NCBI RefSeq assembly: GCF_030409755.1
Contig: NZ_JAUFQE010000001.1
Span: forward strand, 1,860,001 to 1,924,000
Origin: Vibrio lentus
Lineage (GTDB): Bacteria; Pseudomonadota; Gammaproteobacteria; Enterobacterales; Vibrionaceae
Reading direction: 5' to 3'
Length of the DNA stretch: 64,000 nt
In this document: positions 1-8,964 of the stretch, piece after piece
How the letters are laid out: the number at the start of each line of letters is the position of its first letter
How positions within the stretch are numbered: the first letter of the stretch is position 1
Notes under the pieces: generated by a model
Told to the model about the DNA's origin: nothing
The model's database searches: none
The model's input: the letters and a program-made list of their open reading frames with translations, nothing else
Made by a program: the position numbers and the translations under genes

Positions 1-2
1 TC

Positions 3-1043
3 ACCATCGTGAACATGCGCGCGCCGGGAATGACTTGGTTCAAGCTTCCTATGTTCGTGTGGACTTGGTTGATTACGGCTTTCTTGCTTATCGCCGTCAT
101 GCCCGTGCTGGCGGGCGCGGTCACAATGGTATTAACCGATAAATACTTTGGAACAAGCTTCTTTGATGCTGCGGGTGGTGGGGATCCTGTGATGTTCCAG
201 CACATATTCTGGTTCTTTGGACACCCCGAAGTGTACATCATGATTTTACCCTCGTTCGGTATCATCTCTGCGATCATTCCTGCATTCAGTGGCAAGCGTC
301 TGTTTGGTTACCACTCGATGGTTTATGCCACTTGTAGTATCGCACTGTTGTCGTTCTTGGTTTGGGCGCACCACATGTTTACCACTGGGATGCCGGTATT
401 TGCCGAACTGTTTTTCATGTATTGCACCATGCTGATTGCGGTGCCGACCGGTGTGAAAGTATTCAACTGGGTGGCTACGATGTGGCGAGGGGCTTTGACG
501 TTTGAAACCCCAATGCTGTTTGCGATTGCCTTTATTGTTCTGTTTACAATTGGTGGGCTATCTGGATTGATGCTCGCTATCGTGCCTGCTGATTTCCAAT
601 ATCACGATACTTACTTTGTGGTGGCTCACTTCCATTATGTTCTGGTGACGGGGGCTGTGTTCTCCATCATGGCCGCAGCTTATTATTGGCTGCCGAAATG
701 GACTGGGCATATGTACGACCACAAACTCAGCTTGTGGCATTTCTGGACATCAGTCATATCGGTCAATGTACTTTTCTTCCCTATGCACTTTTTAGGTTTA
801 GCGGGCATGCCTCGCCGAATCCCTGACTACGCGATTCAGTTTGCTGACGTTAACCAAGTCGTTTCGATTGGTGGCTTCGCCTTTGGTTTATCGCAATTGA
901 TTTTCCTATGGTTGGCTATCAAATGTGTCAGAGGCGGAGAGCCTGCTCCAAGCAAGCCATGGGACAGAGCGGAAGGCCTAGAGTGGACGGTTCCAAGCCC
1001 AGCTCCTCATCACACGTTTACTCATCCACCTAAAATTGATTAA
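3..1043 (+). CDS. ctaD: Cytochrome c oxidase subunit I (partial, 5' end outside window)
   Basis: This is the catalytic heme-copper subunit of an aa3-type cytochrome c oxidase in the inner membrane. It reduces O2 with electrons from cytochrome c and pumps protons. The visible 346 or so codons are the C-terminal two thirds of a protein of usually about 530 residues, and the reading frame is open to the window edge. Visible hallmarks are HPEVY (CuB ligand His and the cross-linked Tyr), WAHHMF (two more CuB ligands) and HFHYV (heme a/a3 His ligands), with many membrane helices between them. It is followed 11 bases later by ctaG, then by the rest of the assembly genes, so this is the 3' part of a cox operon. 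Identity is certain; only the start is missing. Confidence 0.97.
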   Translation, partial: TIVNMRAPGMTWFKLPMFVWTWLITAFLLIAVMPVLAGAVTMVLTDKYFGTSFFDAAGGGDPVMFQHIFWFFGHPEVYIMILPSFGIISAIIPAFSGKRLFGYHSMVYATCSIALLSFLVWAHHMFTTGMPVFAELFFMYCTMLIAVPTGVKVFNWVATMWRGALTFETPMLFAIAFIVLFTIGGLSGLMLAIVPADFQYHDTYFVVAHFHYVLVTGAVFSIMAAAYYWLPKWTGHMYDHKLSLWHFWTSVISVNVLFFPMHFLGLAGMPRRIPDYAIQFADVNQVVSIGGFAFGLSQLIFLWLAIKCVRGGEPAPSKPWDRAEGLEWTVPSPAPHHTFTHPPKID

Positions 1044-1054
1044 GGGGAAGGAGT

Positions 1055-1675
1055 ATGAGCGAGAACAAAAAACACCAACAAGACAGCGATAATCTGCCAT
1101 TACCTAAACGCTCGACAAAGAAATTGACGTGCTACTTGGTGCTGAGTGTGATTGGCATGTTTGGCTTTGGTTTCGCTCTGGTTCCTCTGTATGACGTGAT
1201 GTGCGAAGCCTTAGGGATCAACGGAAAAACCAATACGGTTTCAGCGGTTCAGCCCCAAGGAATGCAACCTGATTATTCTCGTACGGTTCGAGTAGAGTTC
1301 ATGTCCCACATCAAGCCAGATATGCCTTGGCAGTTTGTGCCTGAAACTCGAGTGTTAGAGGTTCACCCTGGGGAAGTGGTTCAAACGAATTACATTGCGA
1401 AAAACTTATCGGGTCTTTCGTTAGTTGGGCAAGCGGTGCCATCGGTGTCTCCCGGAAATGGGGCGACATATTTTAATAAAATGGAGTGCTTCTGCTTTAA
1501 CCAGCAGCCTCTGGACGGACACAAGAGCGCAGAGATGGGTTTGATCTTCTACATCGAACCTGAGATCCCTGAATCGATTCATACGCTTACTCTCTCTTAC
1601 ACCTTGTTTAATATCACGAGTGATGTTGGCCTGAACAAGAGTCAGCCTCAAGCTGAGACACTCGCAAGTAACTAG
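1055..1675 (+). CDS. ctaG: Cytochrome c oxidase assembly protein CtaG (Cox11)
   Basis: Cox11-type copper chaperone that delivers copper to the CuB centre of subunit I. The protein has 206 residues with a short cytoplasmic N-terminus, one membrane helix at about residues 25-45 (LVLSVIGMFGFGFALVPLY) and a periplasmic beta-domain. The copper-binding motif CFCFNQQ lies at about residue 145, as expected for Cox11. The ATG start has a strong GGGGAAGGAG ribosome site and lies 11 bases after the ctaD stop. Position between subunits I and III is the usual proteobacterial order. Confidence 0.96.
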   Translation: MSENKKHQQDSDNLPLPKRSTKKLTCYLVLSVIGMFGFGFALVPLYDVMCEALGINGKTNTVSAVQPQGMQPDYSRTVRVEFMSHIKPDMPWQFVPETRVLEVHPGEVVQTNYIAKNLSGLSLVGQAVPSVSPGNGATYFNKMECFCFNQQPLDGHKSAEMGLIFYIEPEIPESIHTLTLSYTLFNITSDVGLNKSQPQAETLASN

Positions 1676-1713
1676 GGATTTACAGAACCAGTATCAACAT
1701 AAGGAGTTGAGCG

Positions 1714-2598
1714 ATGAGTTCTAAAAAGGAAGTTTATTTCGTTCCACATCAAAGTCATTGGCCTCTGGTCGGGGCTATTGCTCTGTTTCTTGTCGCGGTT
1801 GGCGCGGGCTTAACGGTGCAACACATGGAGACCGACTCTGCTGGTGGTGTGTTTGGGAAAGCGGTGCTGTTTGTTGGCTTTGGTGTGCTGCTGTATATGC
1901 TTGCTGGTTGGTTTAGTAACGTCATCACGGAATCGTTGAGTGGGCTCTATTCTGAGCAGATATCACGTTCCTTTAGACAGGGTATGAGTTGGTTTATTTT
2001 CTCTGAAATCATGTTCTTCGGCGCTTTCTTTGGTGCGCTTTTCTACGCTCGGATGATTTCTGTGCCATGGATTGGTGGGGCAGGAAACAACGAGATGACC
2101 CATGAGGTGTTGTGGCCGATGTTCCAATCTATTTGGCCTTTAACAACCACCCCTAATGGCGTCACGACCCAAGCCATGCCTTGGCAAGGTATCCCTCTCA
2201 AGAACACCATTATTCTGTTGTTTTCCTCTGTGACGCTGCACATGGCACATATCAGTCTTGAACAAAATAAACGCATGGCATTGATCGTATGGCTAGAAAT
2301 CACGATTGTGCTGGCTGGGTTCTTCCTGTTCTTCCAAGTTGAAGAGTATGTTCATGCTTATCAAGAGATGGGGCTAACACTTCAATCCGGAATCTACGGC
2401 AACACTTTCTTCTTATTGACTGGATTCCATGGCTTGCATGTCTGTTTAGGTACGATCTTTTTGATTGTGTTACTGATGAGAGTTGCGAAAGACCATTTCA
2501 CTCCGAAAGACCATTTTGCGTTCCAAGCGGGCAGTTGGTATTGGCACTTTGTTGATGTGGTTTGGTTAGGTCTGTTCGTGTTTGTGTACGTGCTTTAG
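1714..2598 (+). CDS. ctaE: Cytochrome c oxidase subunit III
   Basis: Structural subunit III of the aa3 oxidase, a 294-residue protein with seven predicted membrane helices. Recognisable features are the early conserved segment with SHWPLVGAI, the central SEIMFFGAFF helix and the C-terminal YWHFVDVVWLGLF signature of the family. An insertion-like loop at about residues 110-160 is typical of gammaproteobacterial forms. It is preceded by an AAGGAG ribosome site and follows ctaG by 38 bases. It converges with the minus-strand DUF2909 gene. Confidence 0.96.
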   Translation: MSSKKEVYFVPHQSHWPLVGAIALFLVAVGAGLTVQHMETDSAGGVFGKAVLFVGFGVLLYMLAGWFSNVITESLSGLYSEQISRSFRQGMSWFIFSEIMFFGAFFGALFYARMISVPWIGGAGNNEMTHEVLWPMFQSIWPLTTTPNGVTTQAMPWQGIPLKNTIILLFSSVTLHMAHISLEQNKRMALIVWLEITIVLAGFFLFFQVEEYVHAYQEMGLTLQSGIYGNTFFLLTGFHGLHVCLGTIFLIVLLMRVAKDHFTPKDHFAFQAGSWYWHFVDVVWLGLFVFVYVL

Positions 2599-2637
2599 TG
2601 ACAACACGAATCTGATGATCACTGAGCGTAAGCTGAA

Positions 2638-2868
2638 TTAATAAGGACGAGGGTTAGGAGTGATGACCCCAGAAGCCAAAGCAAGCAGAAGTAACAGCAC
2701 CACTATGGCAGACAGCATTACCCGACGACCTAAGAAGTGACTCAGCTTTTTGCCGTTGTGTTTGCCTGATGCGATTTGGATTAGACCTTTCATCAAGTTG
2801 AAAGCGATGAAAAACAGCAAAGCGACCAATACAACTTTAAATAACAACACAAAGGTAGATGACGCCAT
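2638..2868 (-). CDS. DUF2909 family twin-transmembrane protein
   Basis: A 76-residue protein beginning MASSTFVLLFKVV. It has two hydrophobic segments (about residues 5-25 and 48-70) joined by a basic loop containing GKHNGKKLSHFLGRRV, the DUF2909 pattern. DUF2909 genes are commonly embedded on the opposite strand in cox operons between subunit III and SURF1, as here. Longer in-frame starts up to 2973 exist but would run antisense into the SURF1 coding sequence, so the ATG at 2868 is preferred. Function is unknown; a role in oxidase assembly or stability is only inferred from context. Confidence 0.8.
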   Translation of the reverse strand: MASSTFVLLFKVVLVALLFFIAFNLMKGLIQIASGKHNGKKLSHFLGRRVMLSAIVVLLLLLALASGVITPNPRPY

Positions 2869-2869
2869 A

Positions 2870-3676
2870 GTGATAACTCCAAACCGATTGATTGATGATG
2901 AACACAAGTTCCGCAGTAAAGGTTTTTGGGCAGCGGTTGTTTTAACTGTGGTTTCAGTCGGCATTTTAATCAAGTTAGGTTTGTGGCAGTTAGACCGAGG
3001 TAACGAGAAACTAAGCTATGAACAGCAATTGTTAGAAAGAGCTCAGCAATCGCCCAAGGATTTAGAGCTAGTGATCAGCGACTGGCAACGCGGCAATACT
3101 CAAACTCAAGTCGATTTAACCCGTCAGATTTGGAACGGACAAAAGGTCAACATCACTCTGGCAGCACAAAGCGGTTTGGTGCTCTTGTTAGATAATCAGA
3201 TCAATCAAGGTGTCGTTGGTTATGTGATTTACATGCTGGGCAATATTCAGTCGCAAGGTGCAGATAAACGGATTTTGATCGATCTTGGGTTTGTTGCAGC
3301 GAGTAATGATAGAAGAGAGCTACCGAAGTTAGGCGACATTGTATTACCAACCACGATGTCTGGGCGTTTGTACACACGGTCGATTAACCCTCTGAGTCAA
3401 ACATTGGGTCTAGAAGAAACGACACCGAAACGCATTCAGAATCTTAATATCGAAGAGCTATCTCAATACACTAAACAAGAAGTTATGACCTTTGTTTTTC
3501 AACCGCAGAACTTAGATTCATGGCCTTATGAGTTTCTATGGCGACCAACGGCAATGAAATCTGAAAAGCATTTTGGTTACTCAGTTCAATGGTTCGTAAT
3601 GGCAGGGGTATTGCTGTTTTTGATGGTGTTAATTGGTTATCGGTATATGAAAGGGACACCCAAGGTAGGGGACTAA
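2870..3676 (+). CDS. SURF1 family cytochrome oxidase biogenesis protein
   Basis: SURF1/Shy1-type protein that helps insert heme a into subunit I. It has an N-terminal membrane helix followed by the conserved GLWQLDRGNEK segment, a periplasmic domain, and a C-terminal helix (about 20 residues before the end) next to the conserved GYSVQWFVMA motif. The start is uncertain. The frame is open upstream to 2750, but ATG starts there or at 2807 would overlap the antisense DUF2909 gene. GTG at 2870 or TTG at 2888 put 18 or 12 residues before the first helix, as usual for the family; I chose 2870. The stop is 2 bases before the next gene. Confidence 0.85.
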   Translation: MITPNRLIDDEHKFRSKGFWAAVVLTVVSVGILIKLGLWQLDRGNEKLSYEQQLLERAQQSPKDLELVISDWQRGNTQTQVDLTRQIWNGQKVNITLAAQSGLVLLLDNQINQGVVGYVIYMLGNIQSQGADKRILIDLGFVAASNDRRELPKLGDIVLPTTMSGRLYTRSINPLSQTLGLEETTPKRIQNLNIEELSQYTKQEVMTFVFQPQNLDSWPYEFLWRPTAMKSEKHFGYSVQWFVMAGVLLFLMVLIGYRYMKGTPKVGD

Positions 3677-3677
3677 C

Positions 3678-4277
3678 ATGGATAAACCTCAAGCTTTAAG
3701 CAAAACAGAAGAAGAGACGCGGTTATTGCAGAAGCGTCGCTCGAAAGGTCGTTTGATGTTGATAGGGCTGATTCTGATTTTTGCTTTGCCTGCCATTATT
3801 GCTAAAACCGTGCTCGATCAGCATTGGTACACAGCAGGCGTTACCAATTCCGGAGAACTCGTTGAGCCAAGGGTGACCTTGGAAGATTTTGGTATCACGT
3901 TGCCTGTGGCTGAAGAAGGTTGGTTGGTCGGATATATCTCCCCGACTGAATGCGAAAGCCTATGTGAGCAACAATTACACTACCTTAATCAGAGTTACTT
4001 GGCTTTAGGTAAGAACAAAGAGCGAGTCACGGCGGTGGTGTTTGTGGCTGAGGGCGTTTCTTTGAAGGGAACCATTAACAAGCCTGATTTAGAGTTTCTT
4101 GCTGGTGGAGACCAACTGAGAGCTGAATTTGCTCCTGCATCGATTGTGATTATTGACCCTCTGGGCCAGCTTGTTATGGAGTATAAGAGCGTTTCTGAAC
4201 CGTCTCAATTAGTTAGCCAATCTAAAGGGATGATCCACGACCTAAGGAAGTTACTCAAATTATCACGTGTGGGTTAA
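3678..4277 (+). CDS. Membrane-anchored Sco-like protein of the cox operon
   Basis: A 199-residue protein with one N-terminal membrane helix (about residues 25-45) and a soluble extracytoplasmic domain. The segment GYISPTECESLCEQQLHYLN holds a CxxxC pair at the start of a helix, as in Sco/thioredoxin-fold copper chaperones, and a later strand reads ASIVIIDPLGQLVMEY, resembling the thioredoxin-fold core. It starts 2 bases after SURF1 and lies before ctaA, a position held by a conserved unnamed protein in many gammaproteobacterial cox operons. A role in copper or thiol handling for CuA is inferred. I do not recognise a formal gene name. Confidence 0.7.
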   Translation: MDKPQALSKTEEETRLLQKRRSKGRLMLIGLILIFALPAIIAKTVLDQHWYTAGVTNSGELVEPRVTLEDFGITLPVAEEGWLVGYISPTECESLCEQQLHYLNQSYLALGKNKERVTAVVFVAEGVSLKGTINKPDLEFLAGGDQLRAEFAPASIVIIDPLGQLVMEYKSVSEPSQLVSQSKGMIHDLRKLLKLSRVG

Positions 4278-4295
4278 CCAGTGGTAATACCTAGT

Positions 4296-4331
4296 AAATA
4301 GACAAATAGACAAATAGACAGATAGACAGAT
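4296..4331. repeat. Tandem 8-bp repeat (AAATAGAC-like), about 4.5 copies
   Basis: Consecutive units AAATAGAC x3, then AGATAGAC and a partial copy, starting 19 bases after the stop codon of the Sco-like gene and before ctaA. It cannot be coding in the operon frame. Read directly from the sequence; function unknown. Confidence 0.85.
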
Positions 4332-4391
4332 GTTGGGATTAGTGAAGAAGTGATGATGCGTTGTCAGCGATTCGATATAGGGAGATAAGCG

Positions 4392-5447
4392 ATGCAAAAT
4401 GGAGCGCCCAAATTACTCATGGTAATCATGAGGCTGACTATTTTACTGACACTCACCGTTATTGTGCTCGGTGCTTATACTCGTTTGTCGGATGCTGGTC
4501 TTGGCTGCCCTGATTGGCCAGGATGTTATGGTAATCTGGCCGTGCCATCCAATGCCACAGCAATCAGTGAAGCTAATCTACAATTCCCAGAACGAGCTCT
4601 TGAAGCAGATAAAGCATGGATAGAGATGATACATCGCTACTTTGCTGGCTCACTTGGATTGCTTATCTTCGTGGTTGTTGCTTGGTGCATCAAAAAGAAC
4701 ATCACCTCTGTTGGACTTCCTTTGCTTATCTCCGCCACTGTGATTTTTCAGGCCCTGTTAGGTATGTGGACGGTTACTCTAAAGCTGATGCCTGTTGTGG
4801 TGATGGCTCACCTTATGGGCGGGTTCACGCTGCTGTCGCTGCTCTGTTTACTCTATTGTCGCCTGTCTAATGTCCAACATCACTTTAGTGAGTCTATTTC
4901 CCATTCTCCTCTTAAAGTCTGGGCATTGTTTGGGTTAATCGTTGTGGTTGGTCAGATATTACTAGGTGGATGGACATCGTCTAACTACGCCGCTCTGGTG
5001 TGTACCCAATTACCTATTTGTGAAGGTAATTGGATGAGCTATTTAGATTTCAAGAATGCCTTCGATTTTGCTCAACACGGCCATGATAACTATGAGTTTG
5101 GTGTGTTGGAATATCCCGCGCGATTAACTATACATGTTATGCACCGGTTCGGGGCTATCGCTGCCACACTTACGGTGTTGATGATTGTTTATCAGCTTTG
5201 GAAGCTTGAAAAAGGACCGCAAAGAAAGCTGGCTCTCACTTTGGCGATAGTGTTGTTTGCACAGGTCAGTTTGGGGATCAGCAATGTATGGTTTCACCTA
5301 CCGATCTCGGTAGCCGTTTTGCATAATTTGGTGGCTGCTCTGTTACTTGTCACCATGGTTGTTACAAACTTTGTGGTTTGGCAACGTCAACCGAGTGAGT
5401 ACTTGATGAAGAACGATGTATTACAAGGAGGTAATCATGGTCACTAG
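4392..5447 (+). CDS. ctaA: Heme A synthase CtaA (COX15)
   Basis: Oxidises the C8 methyl of heme O to the formyl group of heme A in the inner membrane. The protein has 351 residues with eight predicted helices in two pseudo-repeats. Visible signatures are [16 protein letters not shown] near residue 30, [10 protein letters not shown] and HLMGGF (heme-ligand histidines), and VMHRFGAI plus [10 protein letters not shown] in the second half. The start has a GGGAGATAAGCG ribosome site. Its 3' end overlaps ctaB by 11 bases, suggesting translational coupling. Confidence 0.96.
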   Translation: MQNGAPKLLMVIMRLTILLTLTVIVLGAYTRLSDAGLGCPDWPGCYGNLAVPSNATAISEANLQFPERALEADKAWIEMIHRYFAGSLGLLIFVVVAWCIKKNITSVGLPLLISATVIFQALLGMWTVTLKLMPVVVMAHLMGGFTLLSLLCLLYCRLSNVQHHFSESISHSPLKVWALFGLIVVVGQILLGGWTSSNYAALVCTQLPICEGNWMSYLDFKNAFDFAQHGHDNYEFGVLEYPARLTIHVMHRFGAIAATLTVLMIVYQLWKLEKGPQRKLALTLAIVLFAQVSLGISNVWFHLPISVAVLHNLVAALLLVTMVVTNFVVWQRQPSEYLMKNDVLQGGNHGH

Positions 5448-6429
5448 AACATCAACACAACATGGAGTGGTGGTTCAAGGCGCAGTTTTAAGTCAAGAGA
5501 TCACTGCCAGTCAAGAGATAGCAAGCAACGGAGAAAGTGCTCCAAAAAATGAGCTGGCCTCGAAAAACAAAGCCACATGGAAGGTCTATTTAACGCTGAC
5601 TAAACCCAAGGTAGTGGCTTTGATGTTACTGACGGCCTTAGTGGGTATGTGTTTAGCAGTGCCTAACGGATTACCTTTACAGCAAGCTCTGTTTGGAATG
5701 ATCGGAATAGGGTTGATGGCGGGCTCGGCAGCGGCATTTAACCATTTGATCGACAAAAAGATCGATGGGCAAATGACTCGCACAAATCGACGACCTTTGC
5801 CGTCAGGAGAACTTAGCAGCGTACGGGTGTTTAGCTTTGCTGCTGGCATTGGTTTACTTGGCTTTGTCACGTTAGTGGTGTGGGTTAATCAACTCACTGC
5901 TTGGCTAACCTTTGCGAGCTTATTAGGGTATGCGGTGATTTATACCATGTACTTGAAGCGGGCTACGCCGCAAAACATCGTGATTGCAGGGATCGCAGGT
6001 GCAATGCCTCCGTTATTGGGCTGGACGGCGGTCACCAATGAGCTGCATTCAAACGCTTGGTTGTTGGTGATGATCATCTTTATCTGGACACCTCCGCACT
6101 TTTGGGCGTTGGCGATTCATCGTCGTGACGAATATGCCAAGGTGAACATTCCCATGTTGCCTGTGACGCATGGGATCGCCTACACCAAAACATCAATTCT
6201 GCTCTATACCTTGTTGCTTAGCATCATATGTATATTGCCGGTGTTGGTCGGTATGAGTAGCTGGATATATTTGAGCGCTTCTTTGGTGCTAAACGGCGGG
6301 TTTGTTTATCACGCTTGGGTACTTAAATATCGTGATGAGCCTAATATGGCGATGAAGACTTTTAAATTCTCCATTTATCATCTCATGATCTTGTTTGTCG
6401 CTTTGCTGGCGGACCACTATCTACTTTGA
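5437..6429 (+). CDS. ctaB: Protoheme IX farnesyltransferase (heme O synthase)
   Basis: UbiA-type prenyltransferase (CtaB/CyoE) that adds a farnesyl group to heme b, producing the heme O used by CtaA. The 330-residue protein has about eight or nine helices. The active-site motifs [19 protein letters not shown] and the second Asp-rich loop near [18 protein letters not shown] are intact. The ATG at 5437 is chosen over an upstream in-frame start because it has an AAGGAGG ribosome site at 5425-5431. The N-terminal 40 or so residues (rich in Ser, Glu, Lys) are an extension before the catalytic domain. It is the last gene of the cox operon. Confidence 0.95.
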   Translation: MVTRTSTQHGVVVQGAVLSQEITASQEIASNGESAPKNELASKNKATWKVYLTLTKPKVVALMLLTALVGMCLAVPNGLPLQQALFGMIGIGLMAGSAAAFNHLIDKKIDGQMTRTNRRPLPSGELSSVRVFSFAAGIGLLGFVTLVVWVNQLTAWLTFASLLGYAVIYTMYLKRATPQNIVIAGIAGAMPPLLGWTAVTNELHSNAWLLVMIIFIWTPPHFWALAIHRRDEYAKVNIPMLPVTHGIAYTKTSILLYTLLLSIICILPVLVGMSSWIYLSASLVLNGGFVYHAWVLKYRDEPNMAMKTFKFSIYHLMILFVALLADHYLL

Positions 6430-6480
6430 TAACTGATGTTTCTATTTTAATAACTGGTGTTTCTACTTTTACTGAATAAG

Positions 6481-6507
6481 AAAACGGATGCTCTAGGCAT
6501 CCGTTTT
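6481..6507. terminator. Bidirectional intrinsic terminator (ctaB / gbpA)
   Basis: Perfect inverted repeat AAAACGGATGC / GCATCCGTTTT with a 5-base loop between two converging genes. T-runs occur on both strands. Confidence 0.85.
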
Positions 6508-6560
6508 GTTTTGCTGATTACTAGCACGTACCTATTAGAAAGTAAGTGACTGGCTAGTCA

Positions 6561-8027
6561 TTAGTCCACTTTGTTCCAAGCATCTTGCCAGTGTGAACCA
6601 ACACCTGGTTCGTATTGAGTTGCTGTTGGAGTCCATTGAACACAGTAACCAGAGTATGGGAACTCTTTACACTGATAAACGCCACCATCGCTGCTTAGTA
6701 CCTTAGTACCTGCTGTGTAAGACTCAATGCTCTCAGGAAATACGAAGTCGTAATCGCCAGCGGGTGGCGGTGTTTGCTCGTCCATTAGGTGGAAATCAAG
6801 CGTGTTCTGATCCACTAAGTTACCTTGGTCATCTTTAGTCACAACCACAAGCATATGGTGGCCAGCCTCCGATTTAGACAGAGTGAGTTGAACATCTTCA
6901 ACTTGTCCGTCTGCCAGTTCTGATTTTTGAGAAGCAAGTGCTTCGCGGTGATGGTTGTACACCGTCAGTTCTGCTTGAATATCGCCAGTTGCTTCTAATG
7001 TTAGATCAAGCTGTGTTGGCTGGTTTTCATCAATAATGTACTCAGATTCTAGGCCTGTCACTGCTAGCTCATGCTCGGGCTCTGGAGTATCAATCTTGTA
7101 ACCGATCTCGACGCTCTTAAAGCCTGAACCGGCTTTTAGGTAAACAGGGTTCGTGCCGTACACGGGTGCAAAATCGCCTTGGTCGTTCAGCTGACCTGCT
7201 TTGATTTGCGCTTGTTCTTTGTTGATCTTAGAGGCAAGCGCGTAAGACCAGTTATTTGCTTTGCCTTGCTCGTTGCTCTCAATGACGAGCTCTGTGCTGT
7301 ATGAAGCGTTCTCACCCGATTGATCGAAGACACGAGTGTAAACAGCATCACCAATGTTTAGATCTTGAGTTGGGTTGATTTGACCGCCTTGATCCCAATC
7401 AGGAATGATAGGGCCGTCGCCATCAAATTTCACATCGATAACGTTGTAGAAAGCCATCGCAGTATCACCCACGTCCCATACCGCAAGGATCACTTGATAA
7501 CCTTCGCGCTCTGGAACATTACACAAGTGGCTTACTTGCATAGGTGGTTGTTGCCCATTGCCTTCAACAACACAGAATGGTGTTAAGTCAAAAGAGCTGC
7601 GCGCCAAAGGCTGGTTTGGGTTCCAGTCTGGTTGAGTAATGTAGTATTTCCAGTCGTTAGTCACGTGGTTGGCAGTGAACGTCCACTCAAAATATTGAGA
7701 GCCCGACTTGATAGGACGTTTAACCCAGCGATCTGCAGTCTGCTCGTCTAGCGCTGCCGCTAAAGATGATTGCGCACTGGCGATTTTTCCATCGGCAGGG
7801 CCGACTTCAGGGAAGCCTTCAGGGCCTTCTACACTTTGTGGTTCATATTGGATACCGCCACAGTTCGTGTTTTTCTCTTGCGTATCACTCGCTGGGAATT
7901 TACATAGCGCGACACGGCTTTCTGCTACGCCATTATCGTATGCCGAAACATAACCGTGACCGAAGCTTGCACCGCTTACGCTAAGTAGCGATAGCGCGAT
8001 GAGTGATTTTTTTGGGAGTTGTTTCAT
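6561..8027 (-). CDS. gbpA: GbpA: chitin/GlcNAc-binding lytic polysaccharide monooxygenase
   Basis: Secreted colonisation factor and copper LPMO (AA10) that binds chitin and mucin GlcNAc. The 488 residues match the size of Vibrio cholerae GbpA (485). A signal peptide ends at SFG, exposing His24 (mature HGYVSAY), the first His-brace ligand; His121 in FTANHVTND is the second. The N-terminal AA10 domain spans about residues 24-200, two middle bacterial-surface-binding domains follow to about 415, and a C-terminal chitin-binding module ([15 protein letters not shown]) closes the protein. It is a single-gene unit with a c-di-GMP-I riboswitch in its leader, as known for V. cholerae gbpA. Confidence 0.97.
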   Translation of the reverse strand: MKQLPKKSLIALSLLSVSGASFGHGYVSAYDNGVAESRVALCKFPASDTQEKNTNCGGIQYEPQSVEGPEGFPEVGPADGKIASAQSSLAAALDEQTADRWVKRPIKSGSQYFEWTFTANHVTNDWKYYITQPDWNPNQPLARSSFDLTPFCVVEGNGQQPPMQVSHLCNVPEREGYQVILAVWDVGDTAMAFYNVIDVKFDGDGPIIPDWDQGGQINPTQDLNIGDAVYTRVFDQSGENASYSTELVIESNEQGKANNWSYALASKINKEQAQIKAGQLNDQGDFAPVYGTNPVYLKAGSGFKSVEIGYKIDTPEPEHELAVTGLESEYIIDENQPTQLDLTLEATGDIQAELTVYNHHREALASQKSELADGQVEDVQLTLSKSEAGHHMLVVVTKDDQGNLVDQNTLDFHLMDEQTPPPAGDYDFVFPESIESYTAGTKVLSSDGGVYQCKEFPYSGYCVQWTPTATQYEPGVGSHWQDAWNKVD

Positions 8028-8097
8028 TATTTGTCCTTACTGTATTTGGCCGACAAAAAAGAGAACACTCCGGCATGCATTGACACTTAAATCCTAT

Positions 8098-8192
8098 TAA
8101 GTGGCGGCCCCGCTATCATAGACAGAATATTTGTCGACAGACCGGTGGCTTTGCGTCCTATTCTTTCAAATAGTTTGCCAGAAGTGCGTTTA
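8098..8192 (-). promoter_or_regulatory. c-di-GMP-I (GEMM) riboswitch in the gbpA leader
   Basis: On the minus strand the leader contains the diagnostic GEMM-I core GGACGCAAAGCCACCGG (complement of 8143-8159). It is preceded by GGCAAAC and a CUAUU-UGAAAG-AAUAG hairpin with the GAAA tetraloop, and followed by a second stem ending GAUAGCGGGGCC. The order and spacing match the Vc1/Vc2 aptamers of Vibrio cholerae, where Vc1 precedes gbpA. About 70 bases with a U-rich stretch (complement of 8055-8060) separate the aptamer from the gbpA start and probably form the expression platform. The sequence match makes the class secure; the direction of control is not visible here. Confidence 0.95.
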
Positions 8193-8511
8193 AGCAAGCG
8201 GAATGTAGCCAACCAGTTTTATAAATGCGAATCAATCGATTGAAATGTGGAATGCTAATCTCGAACTTTTAATTCTTAATACAAATTAACTTGCTATATG
8301 TTTAGTTCGTTAACGTATAAATTATTGATATAAATGAAGAAAGTATTTGCTCTAATCGTTTTTGTGAATGATTTTGGTGATTGCGTTCCGTTCTATAAGA
8401 CAATTGCGCGCATATCAAAACCAAACCTTTGGTTTCCACTAACCAAACCCTGACACGCCATGTATGAAAAGCCGGACAATTGATTGGTATAAGTTATATA
8501 AAGGAAGCAGT
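8193..8511. other. Divergent intergenic region upstream of gbpA and the XRE gene
   Basis: AT-rich spacer holding the presumed gbpA promoter upstream of the riboswitch and the promoter of the XRE-type gene. No further gene or RNA structure is recognisable. Confidence 0.5.
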
Positions 8512-8865
8512 ATGGAATTCACAGAACAAGATAGAGATGCGCTGTATCAAACTTGGATGTCACAAAAATCGAGAATGCGAATTACGCAGATGGAGTTTTC
8601 AAAAAAGCTAGGAATGAACCAGCTTGATTTCTCTAGAGTGTTGAGAGGCGAGACGCCATTAACGATGTCTTTCATTAGCCACTTTTGTCGTTTACTTCAT
8701 TTAGAACCTAGGAATGTGTTCCCTTCACTCAAAGAAGGCAACCAATCTGGGCCTAAAGTGGTGTATTTGAAAAGCCGAATGAGTGTGGATGGCGAGATCC
8801 AAAATGCTTACATTGAAGGTAATCAAGTGATTGTCGAGTATGCACACACTGTGCAACATGACTAA
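8512..8865 (+). CDS. Small XRE-like helix-turn-helix protein
   Basis: A 117-residue protein whose residues about 10-65 resemble a Cro/C1-type helix-turn-helix: RITQMEFSKKLGMNQLDFSRVLRGETPLT, followed by a hydrophobic helix and LHLEPRNVFPSL. The C-terminal 45 residues look like a small beta-rich domain. The ATG at 8512 is chosen because AAGGAAG lies 5-11 bases upstream; an in-frame ATG at 8464 lacks such a site. It is divergent from gbpA, but there is no direct evidence that it controls gbpA. Confidence 0.75.
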   Translation: MEFTEQDRDALYQTWMSQKSRMRITQMEFSKKLGMNQLDFSRVLRGETPLTMSFISHFCRLLHLEPRNVFPSLKEGNQSGPKVVYLKSRMSVDGEIQNAYIEGNQVIVEYAHTVQHD

Positions 8866-8964
8866 TTTTAGAGATAGCTCTGAGTTTTAACCCCTTTTTC
8901 TACAATCTTTTCACATAGGGTATGGCATACTTGTTTAGATTCATAAATTTAACCGAAGTGCGCT

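Noticed and set aside
2638..2973. 111-residue version of the DUF2909 protein
   Set aside because: The extra 35 N-terminal residues are antisense to the SURF1 N-terminus and do not resemble the family; the start at 2868 fits the two-helix pattern.
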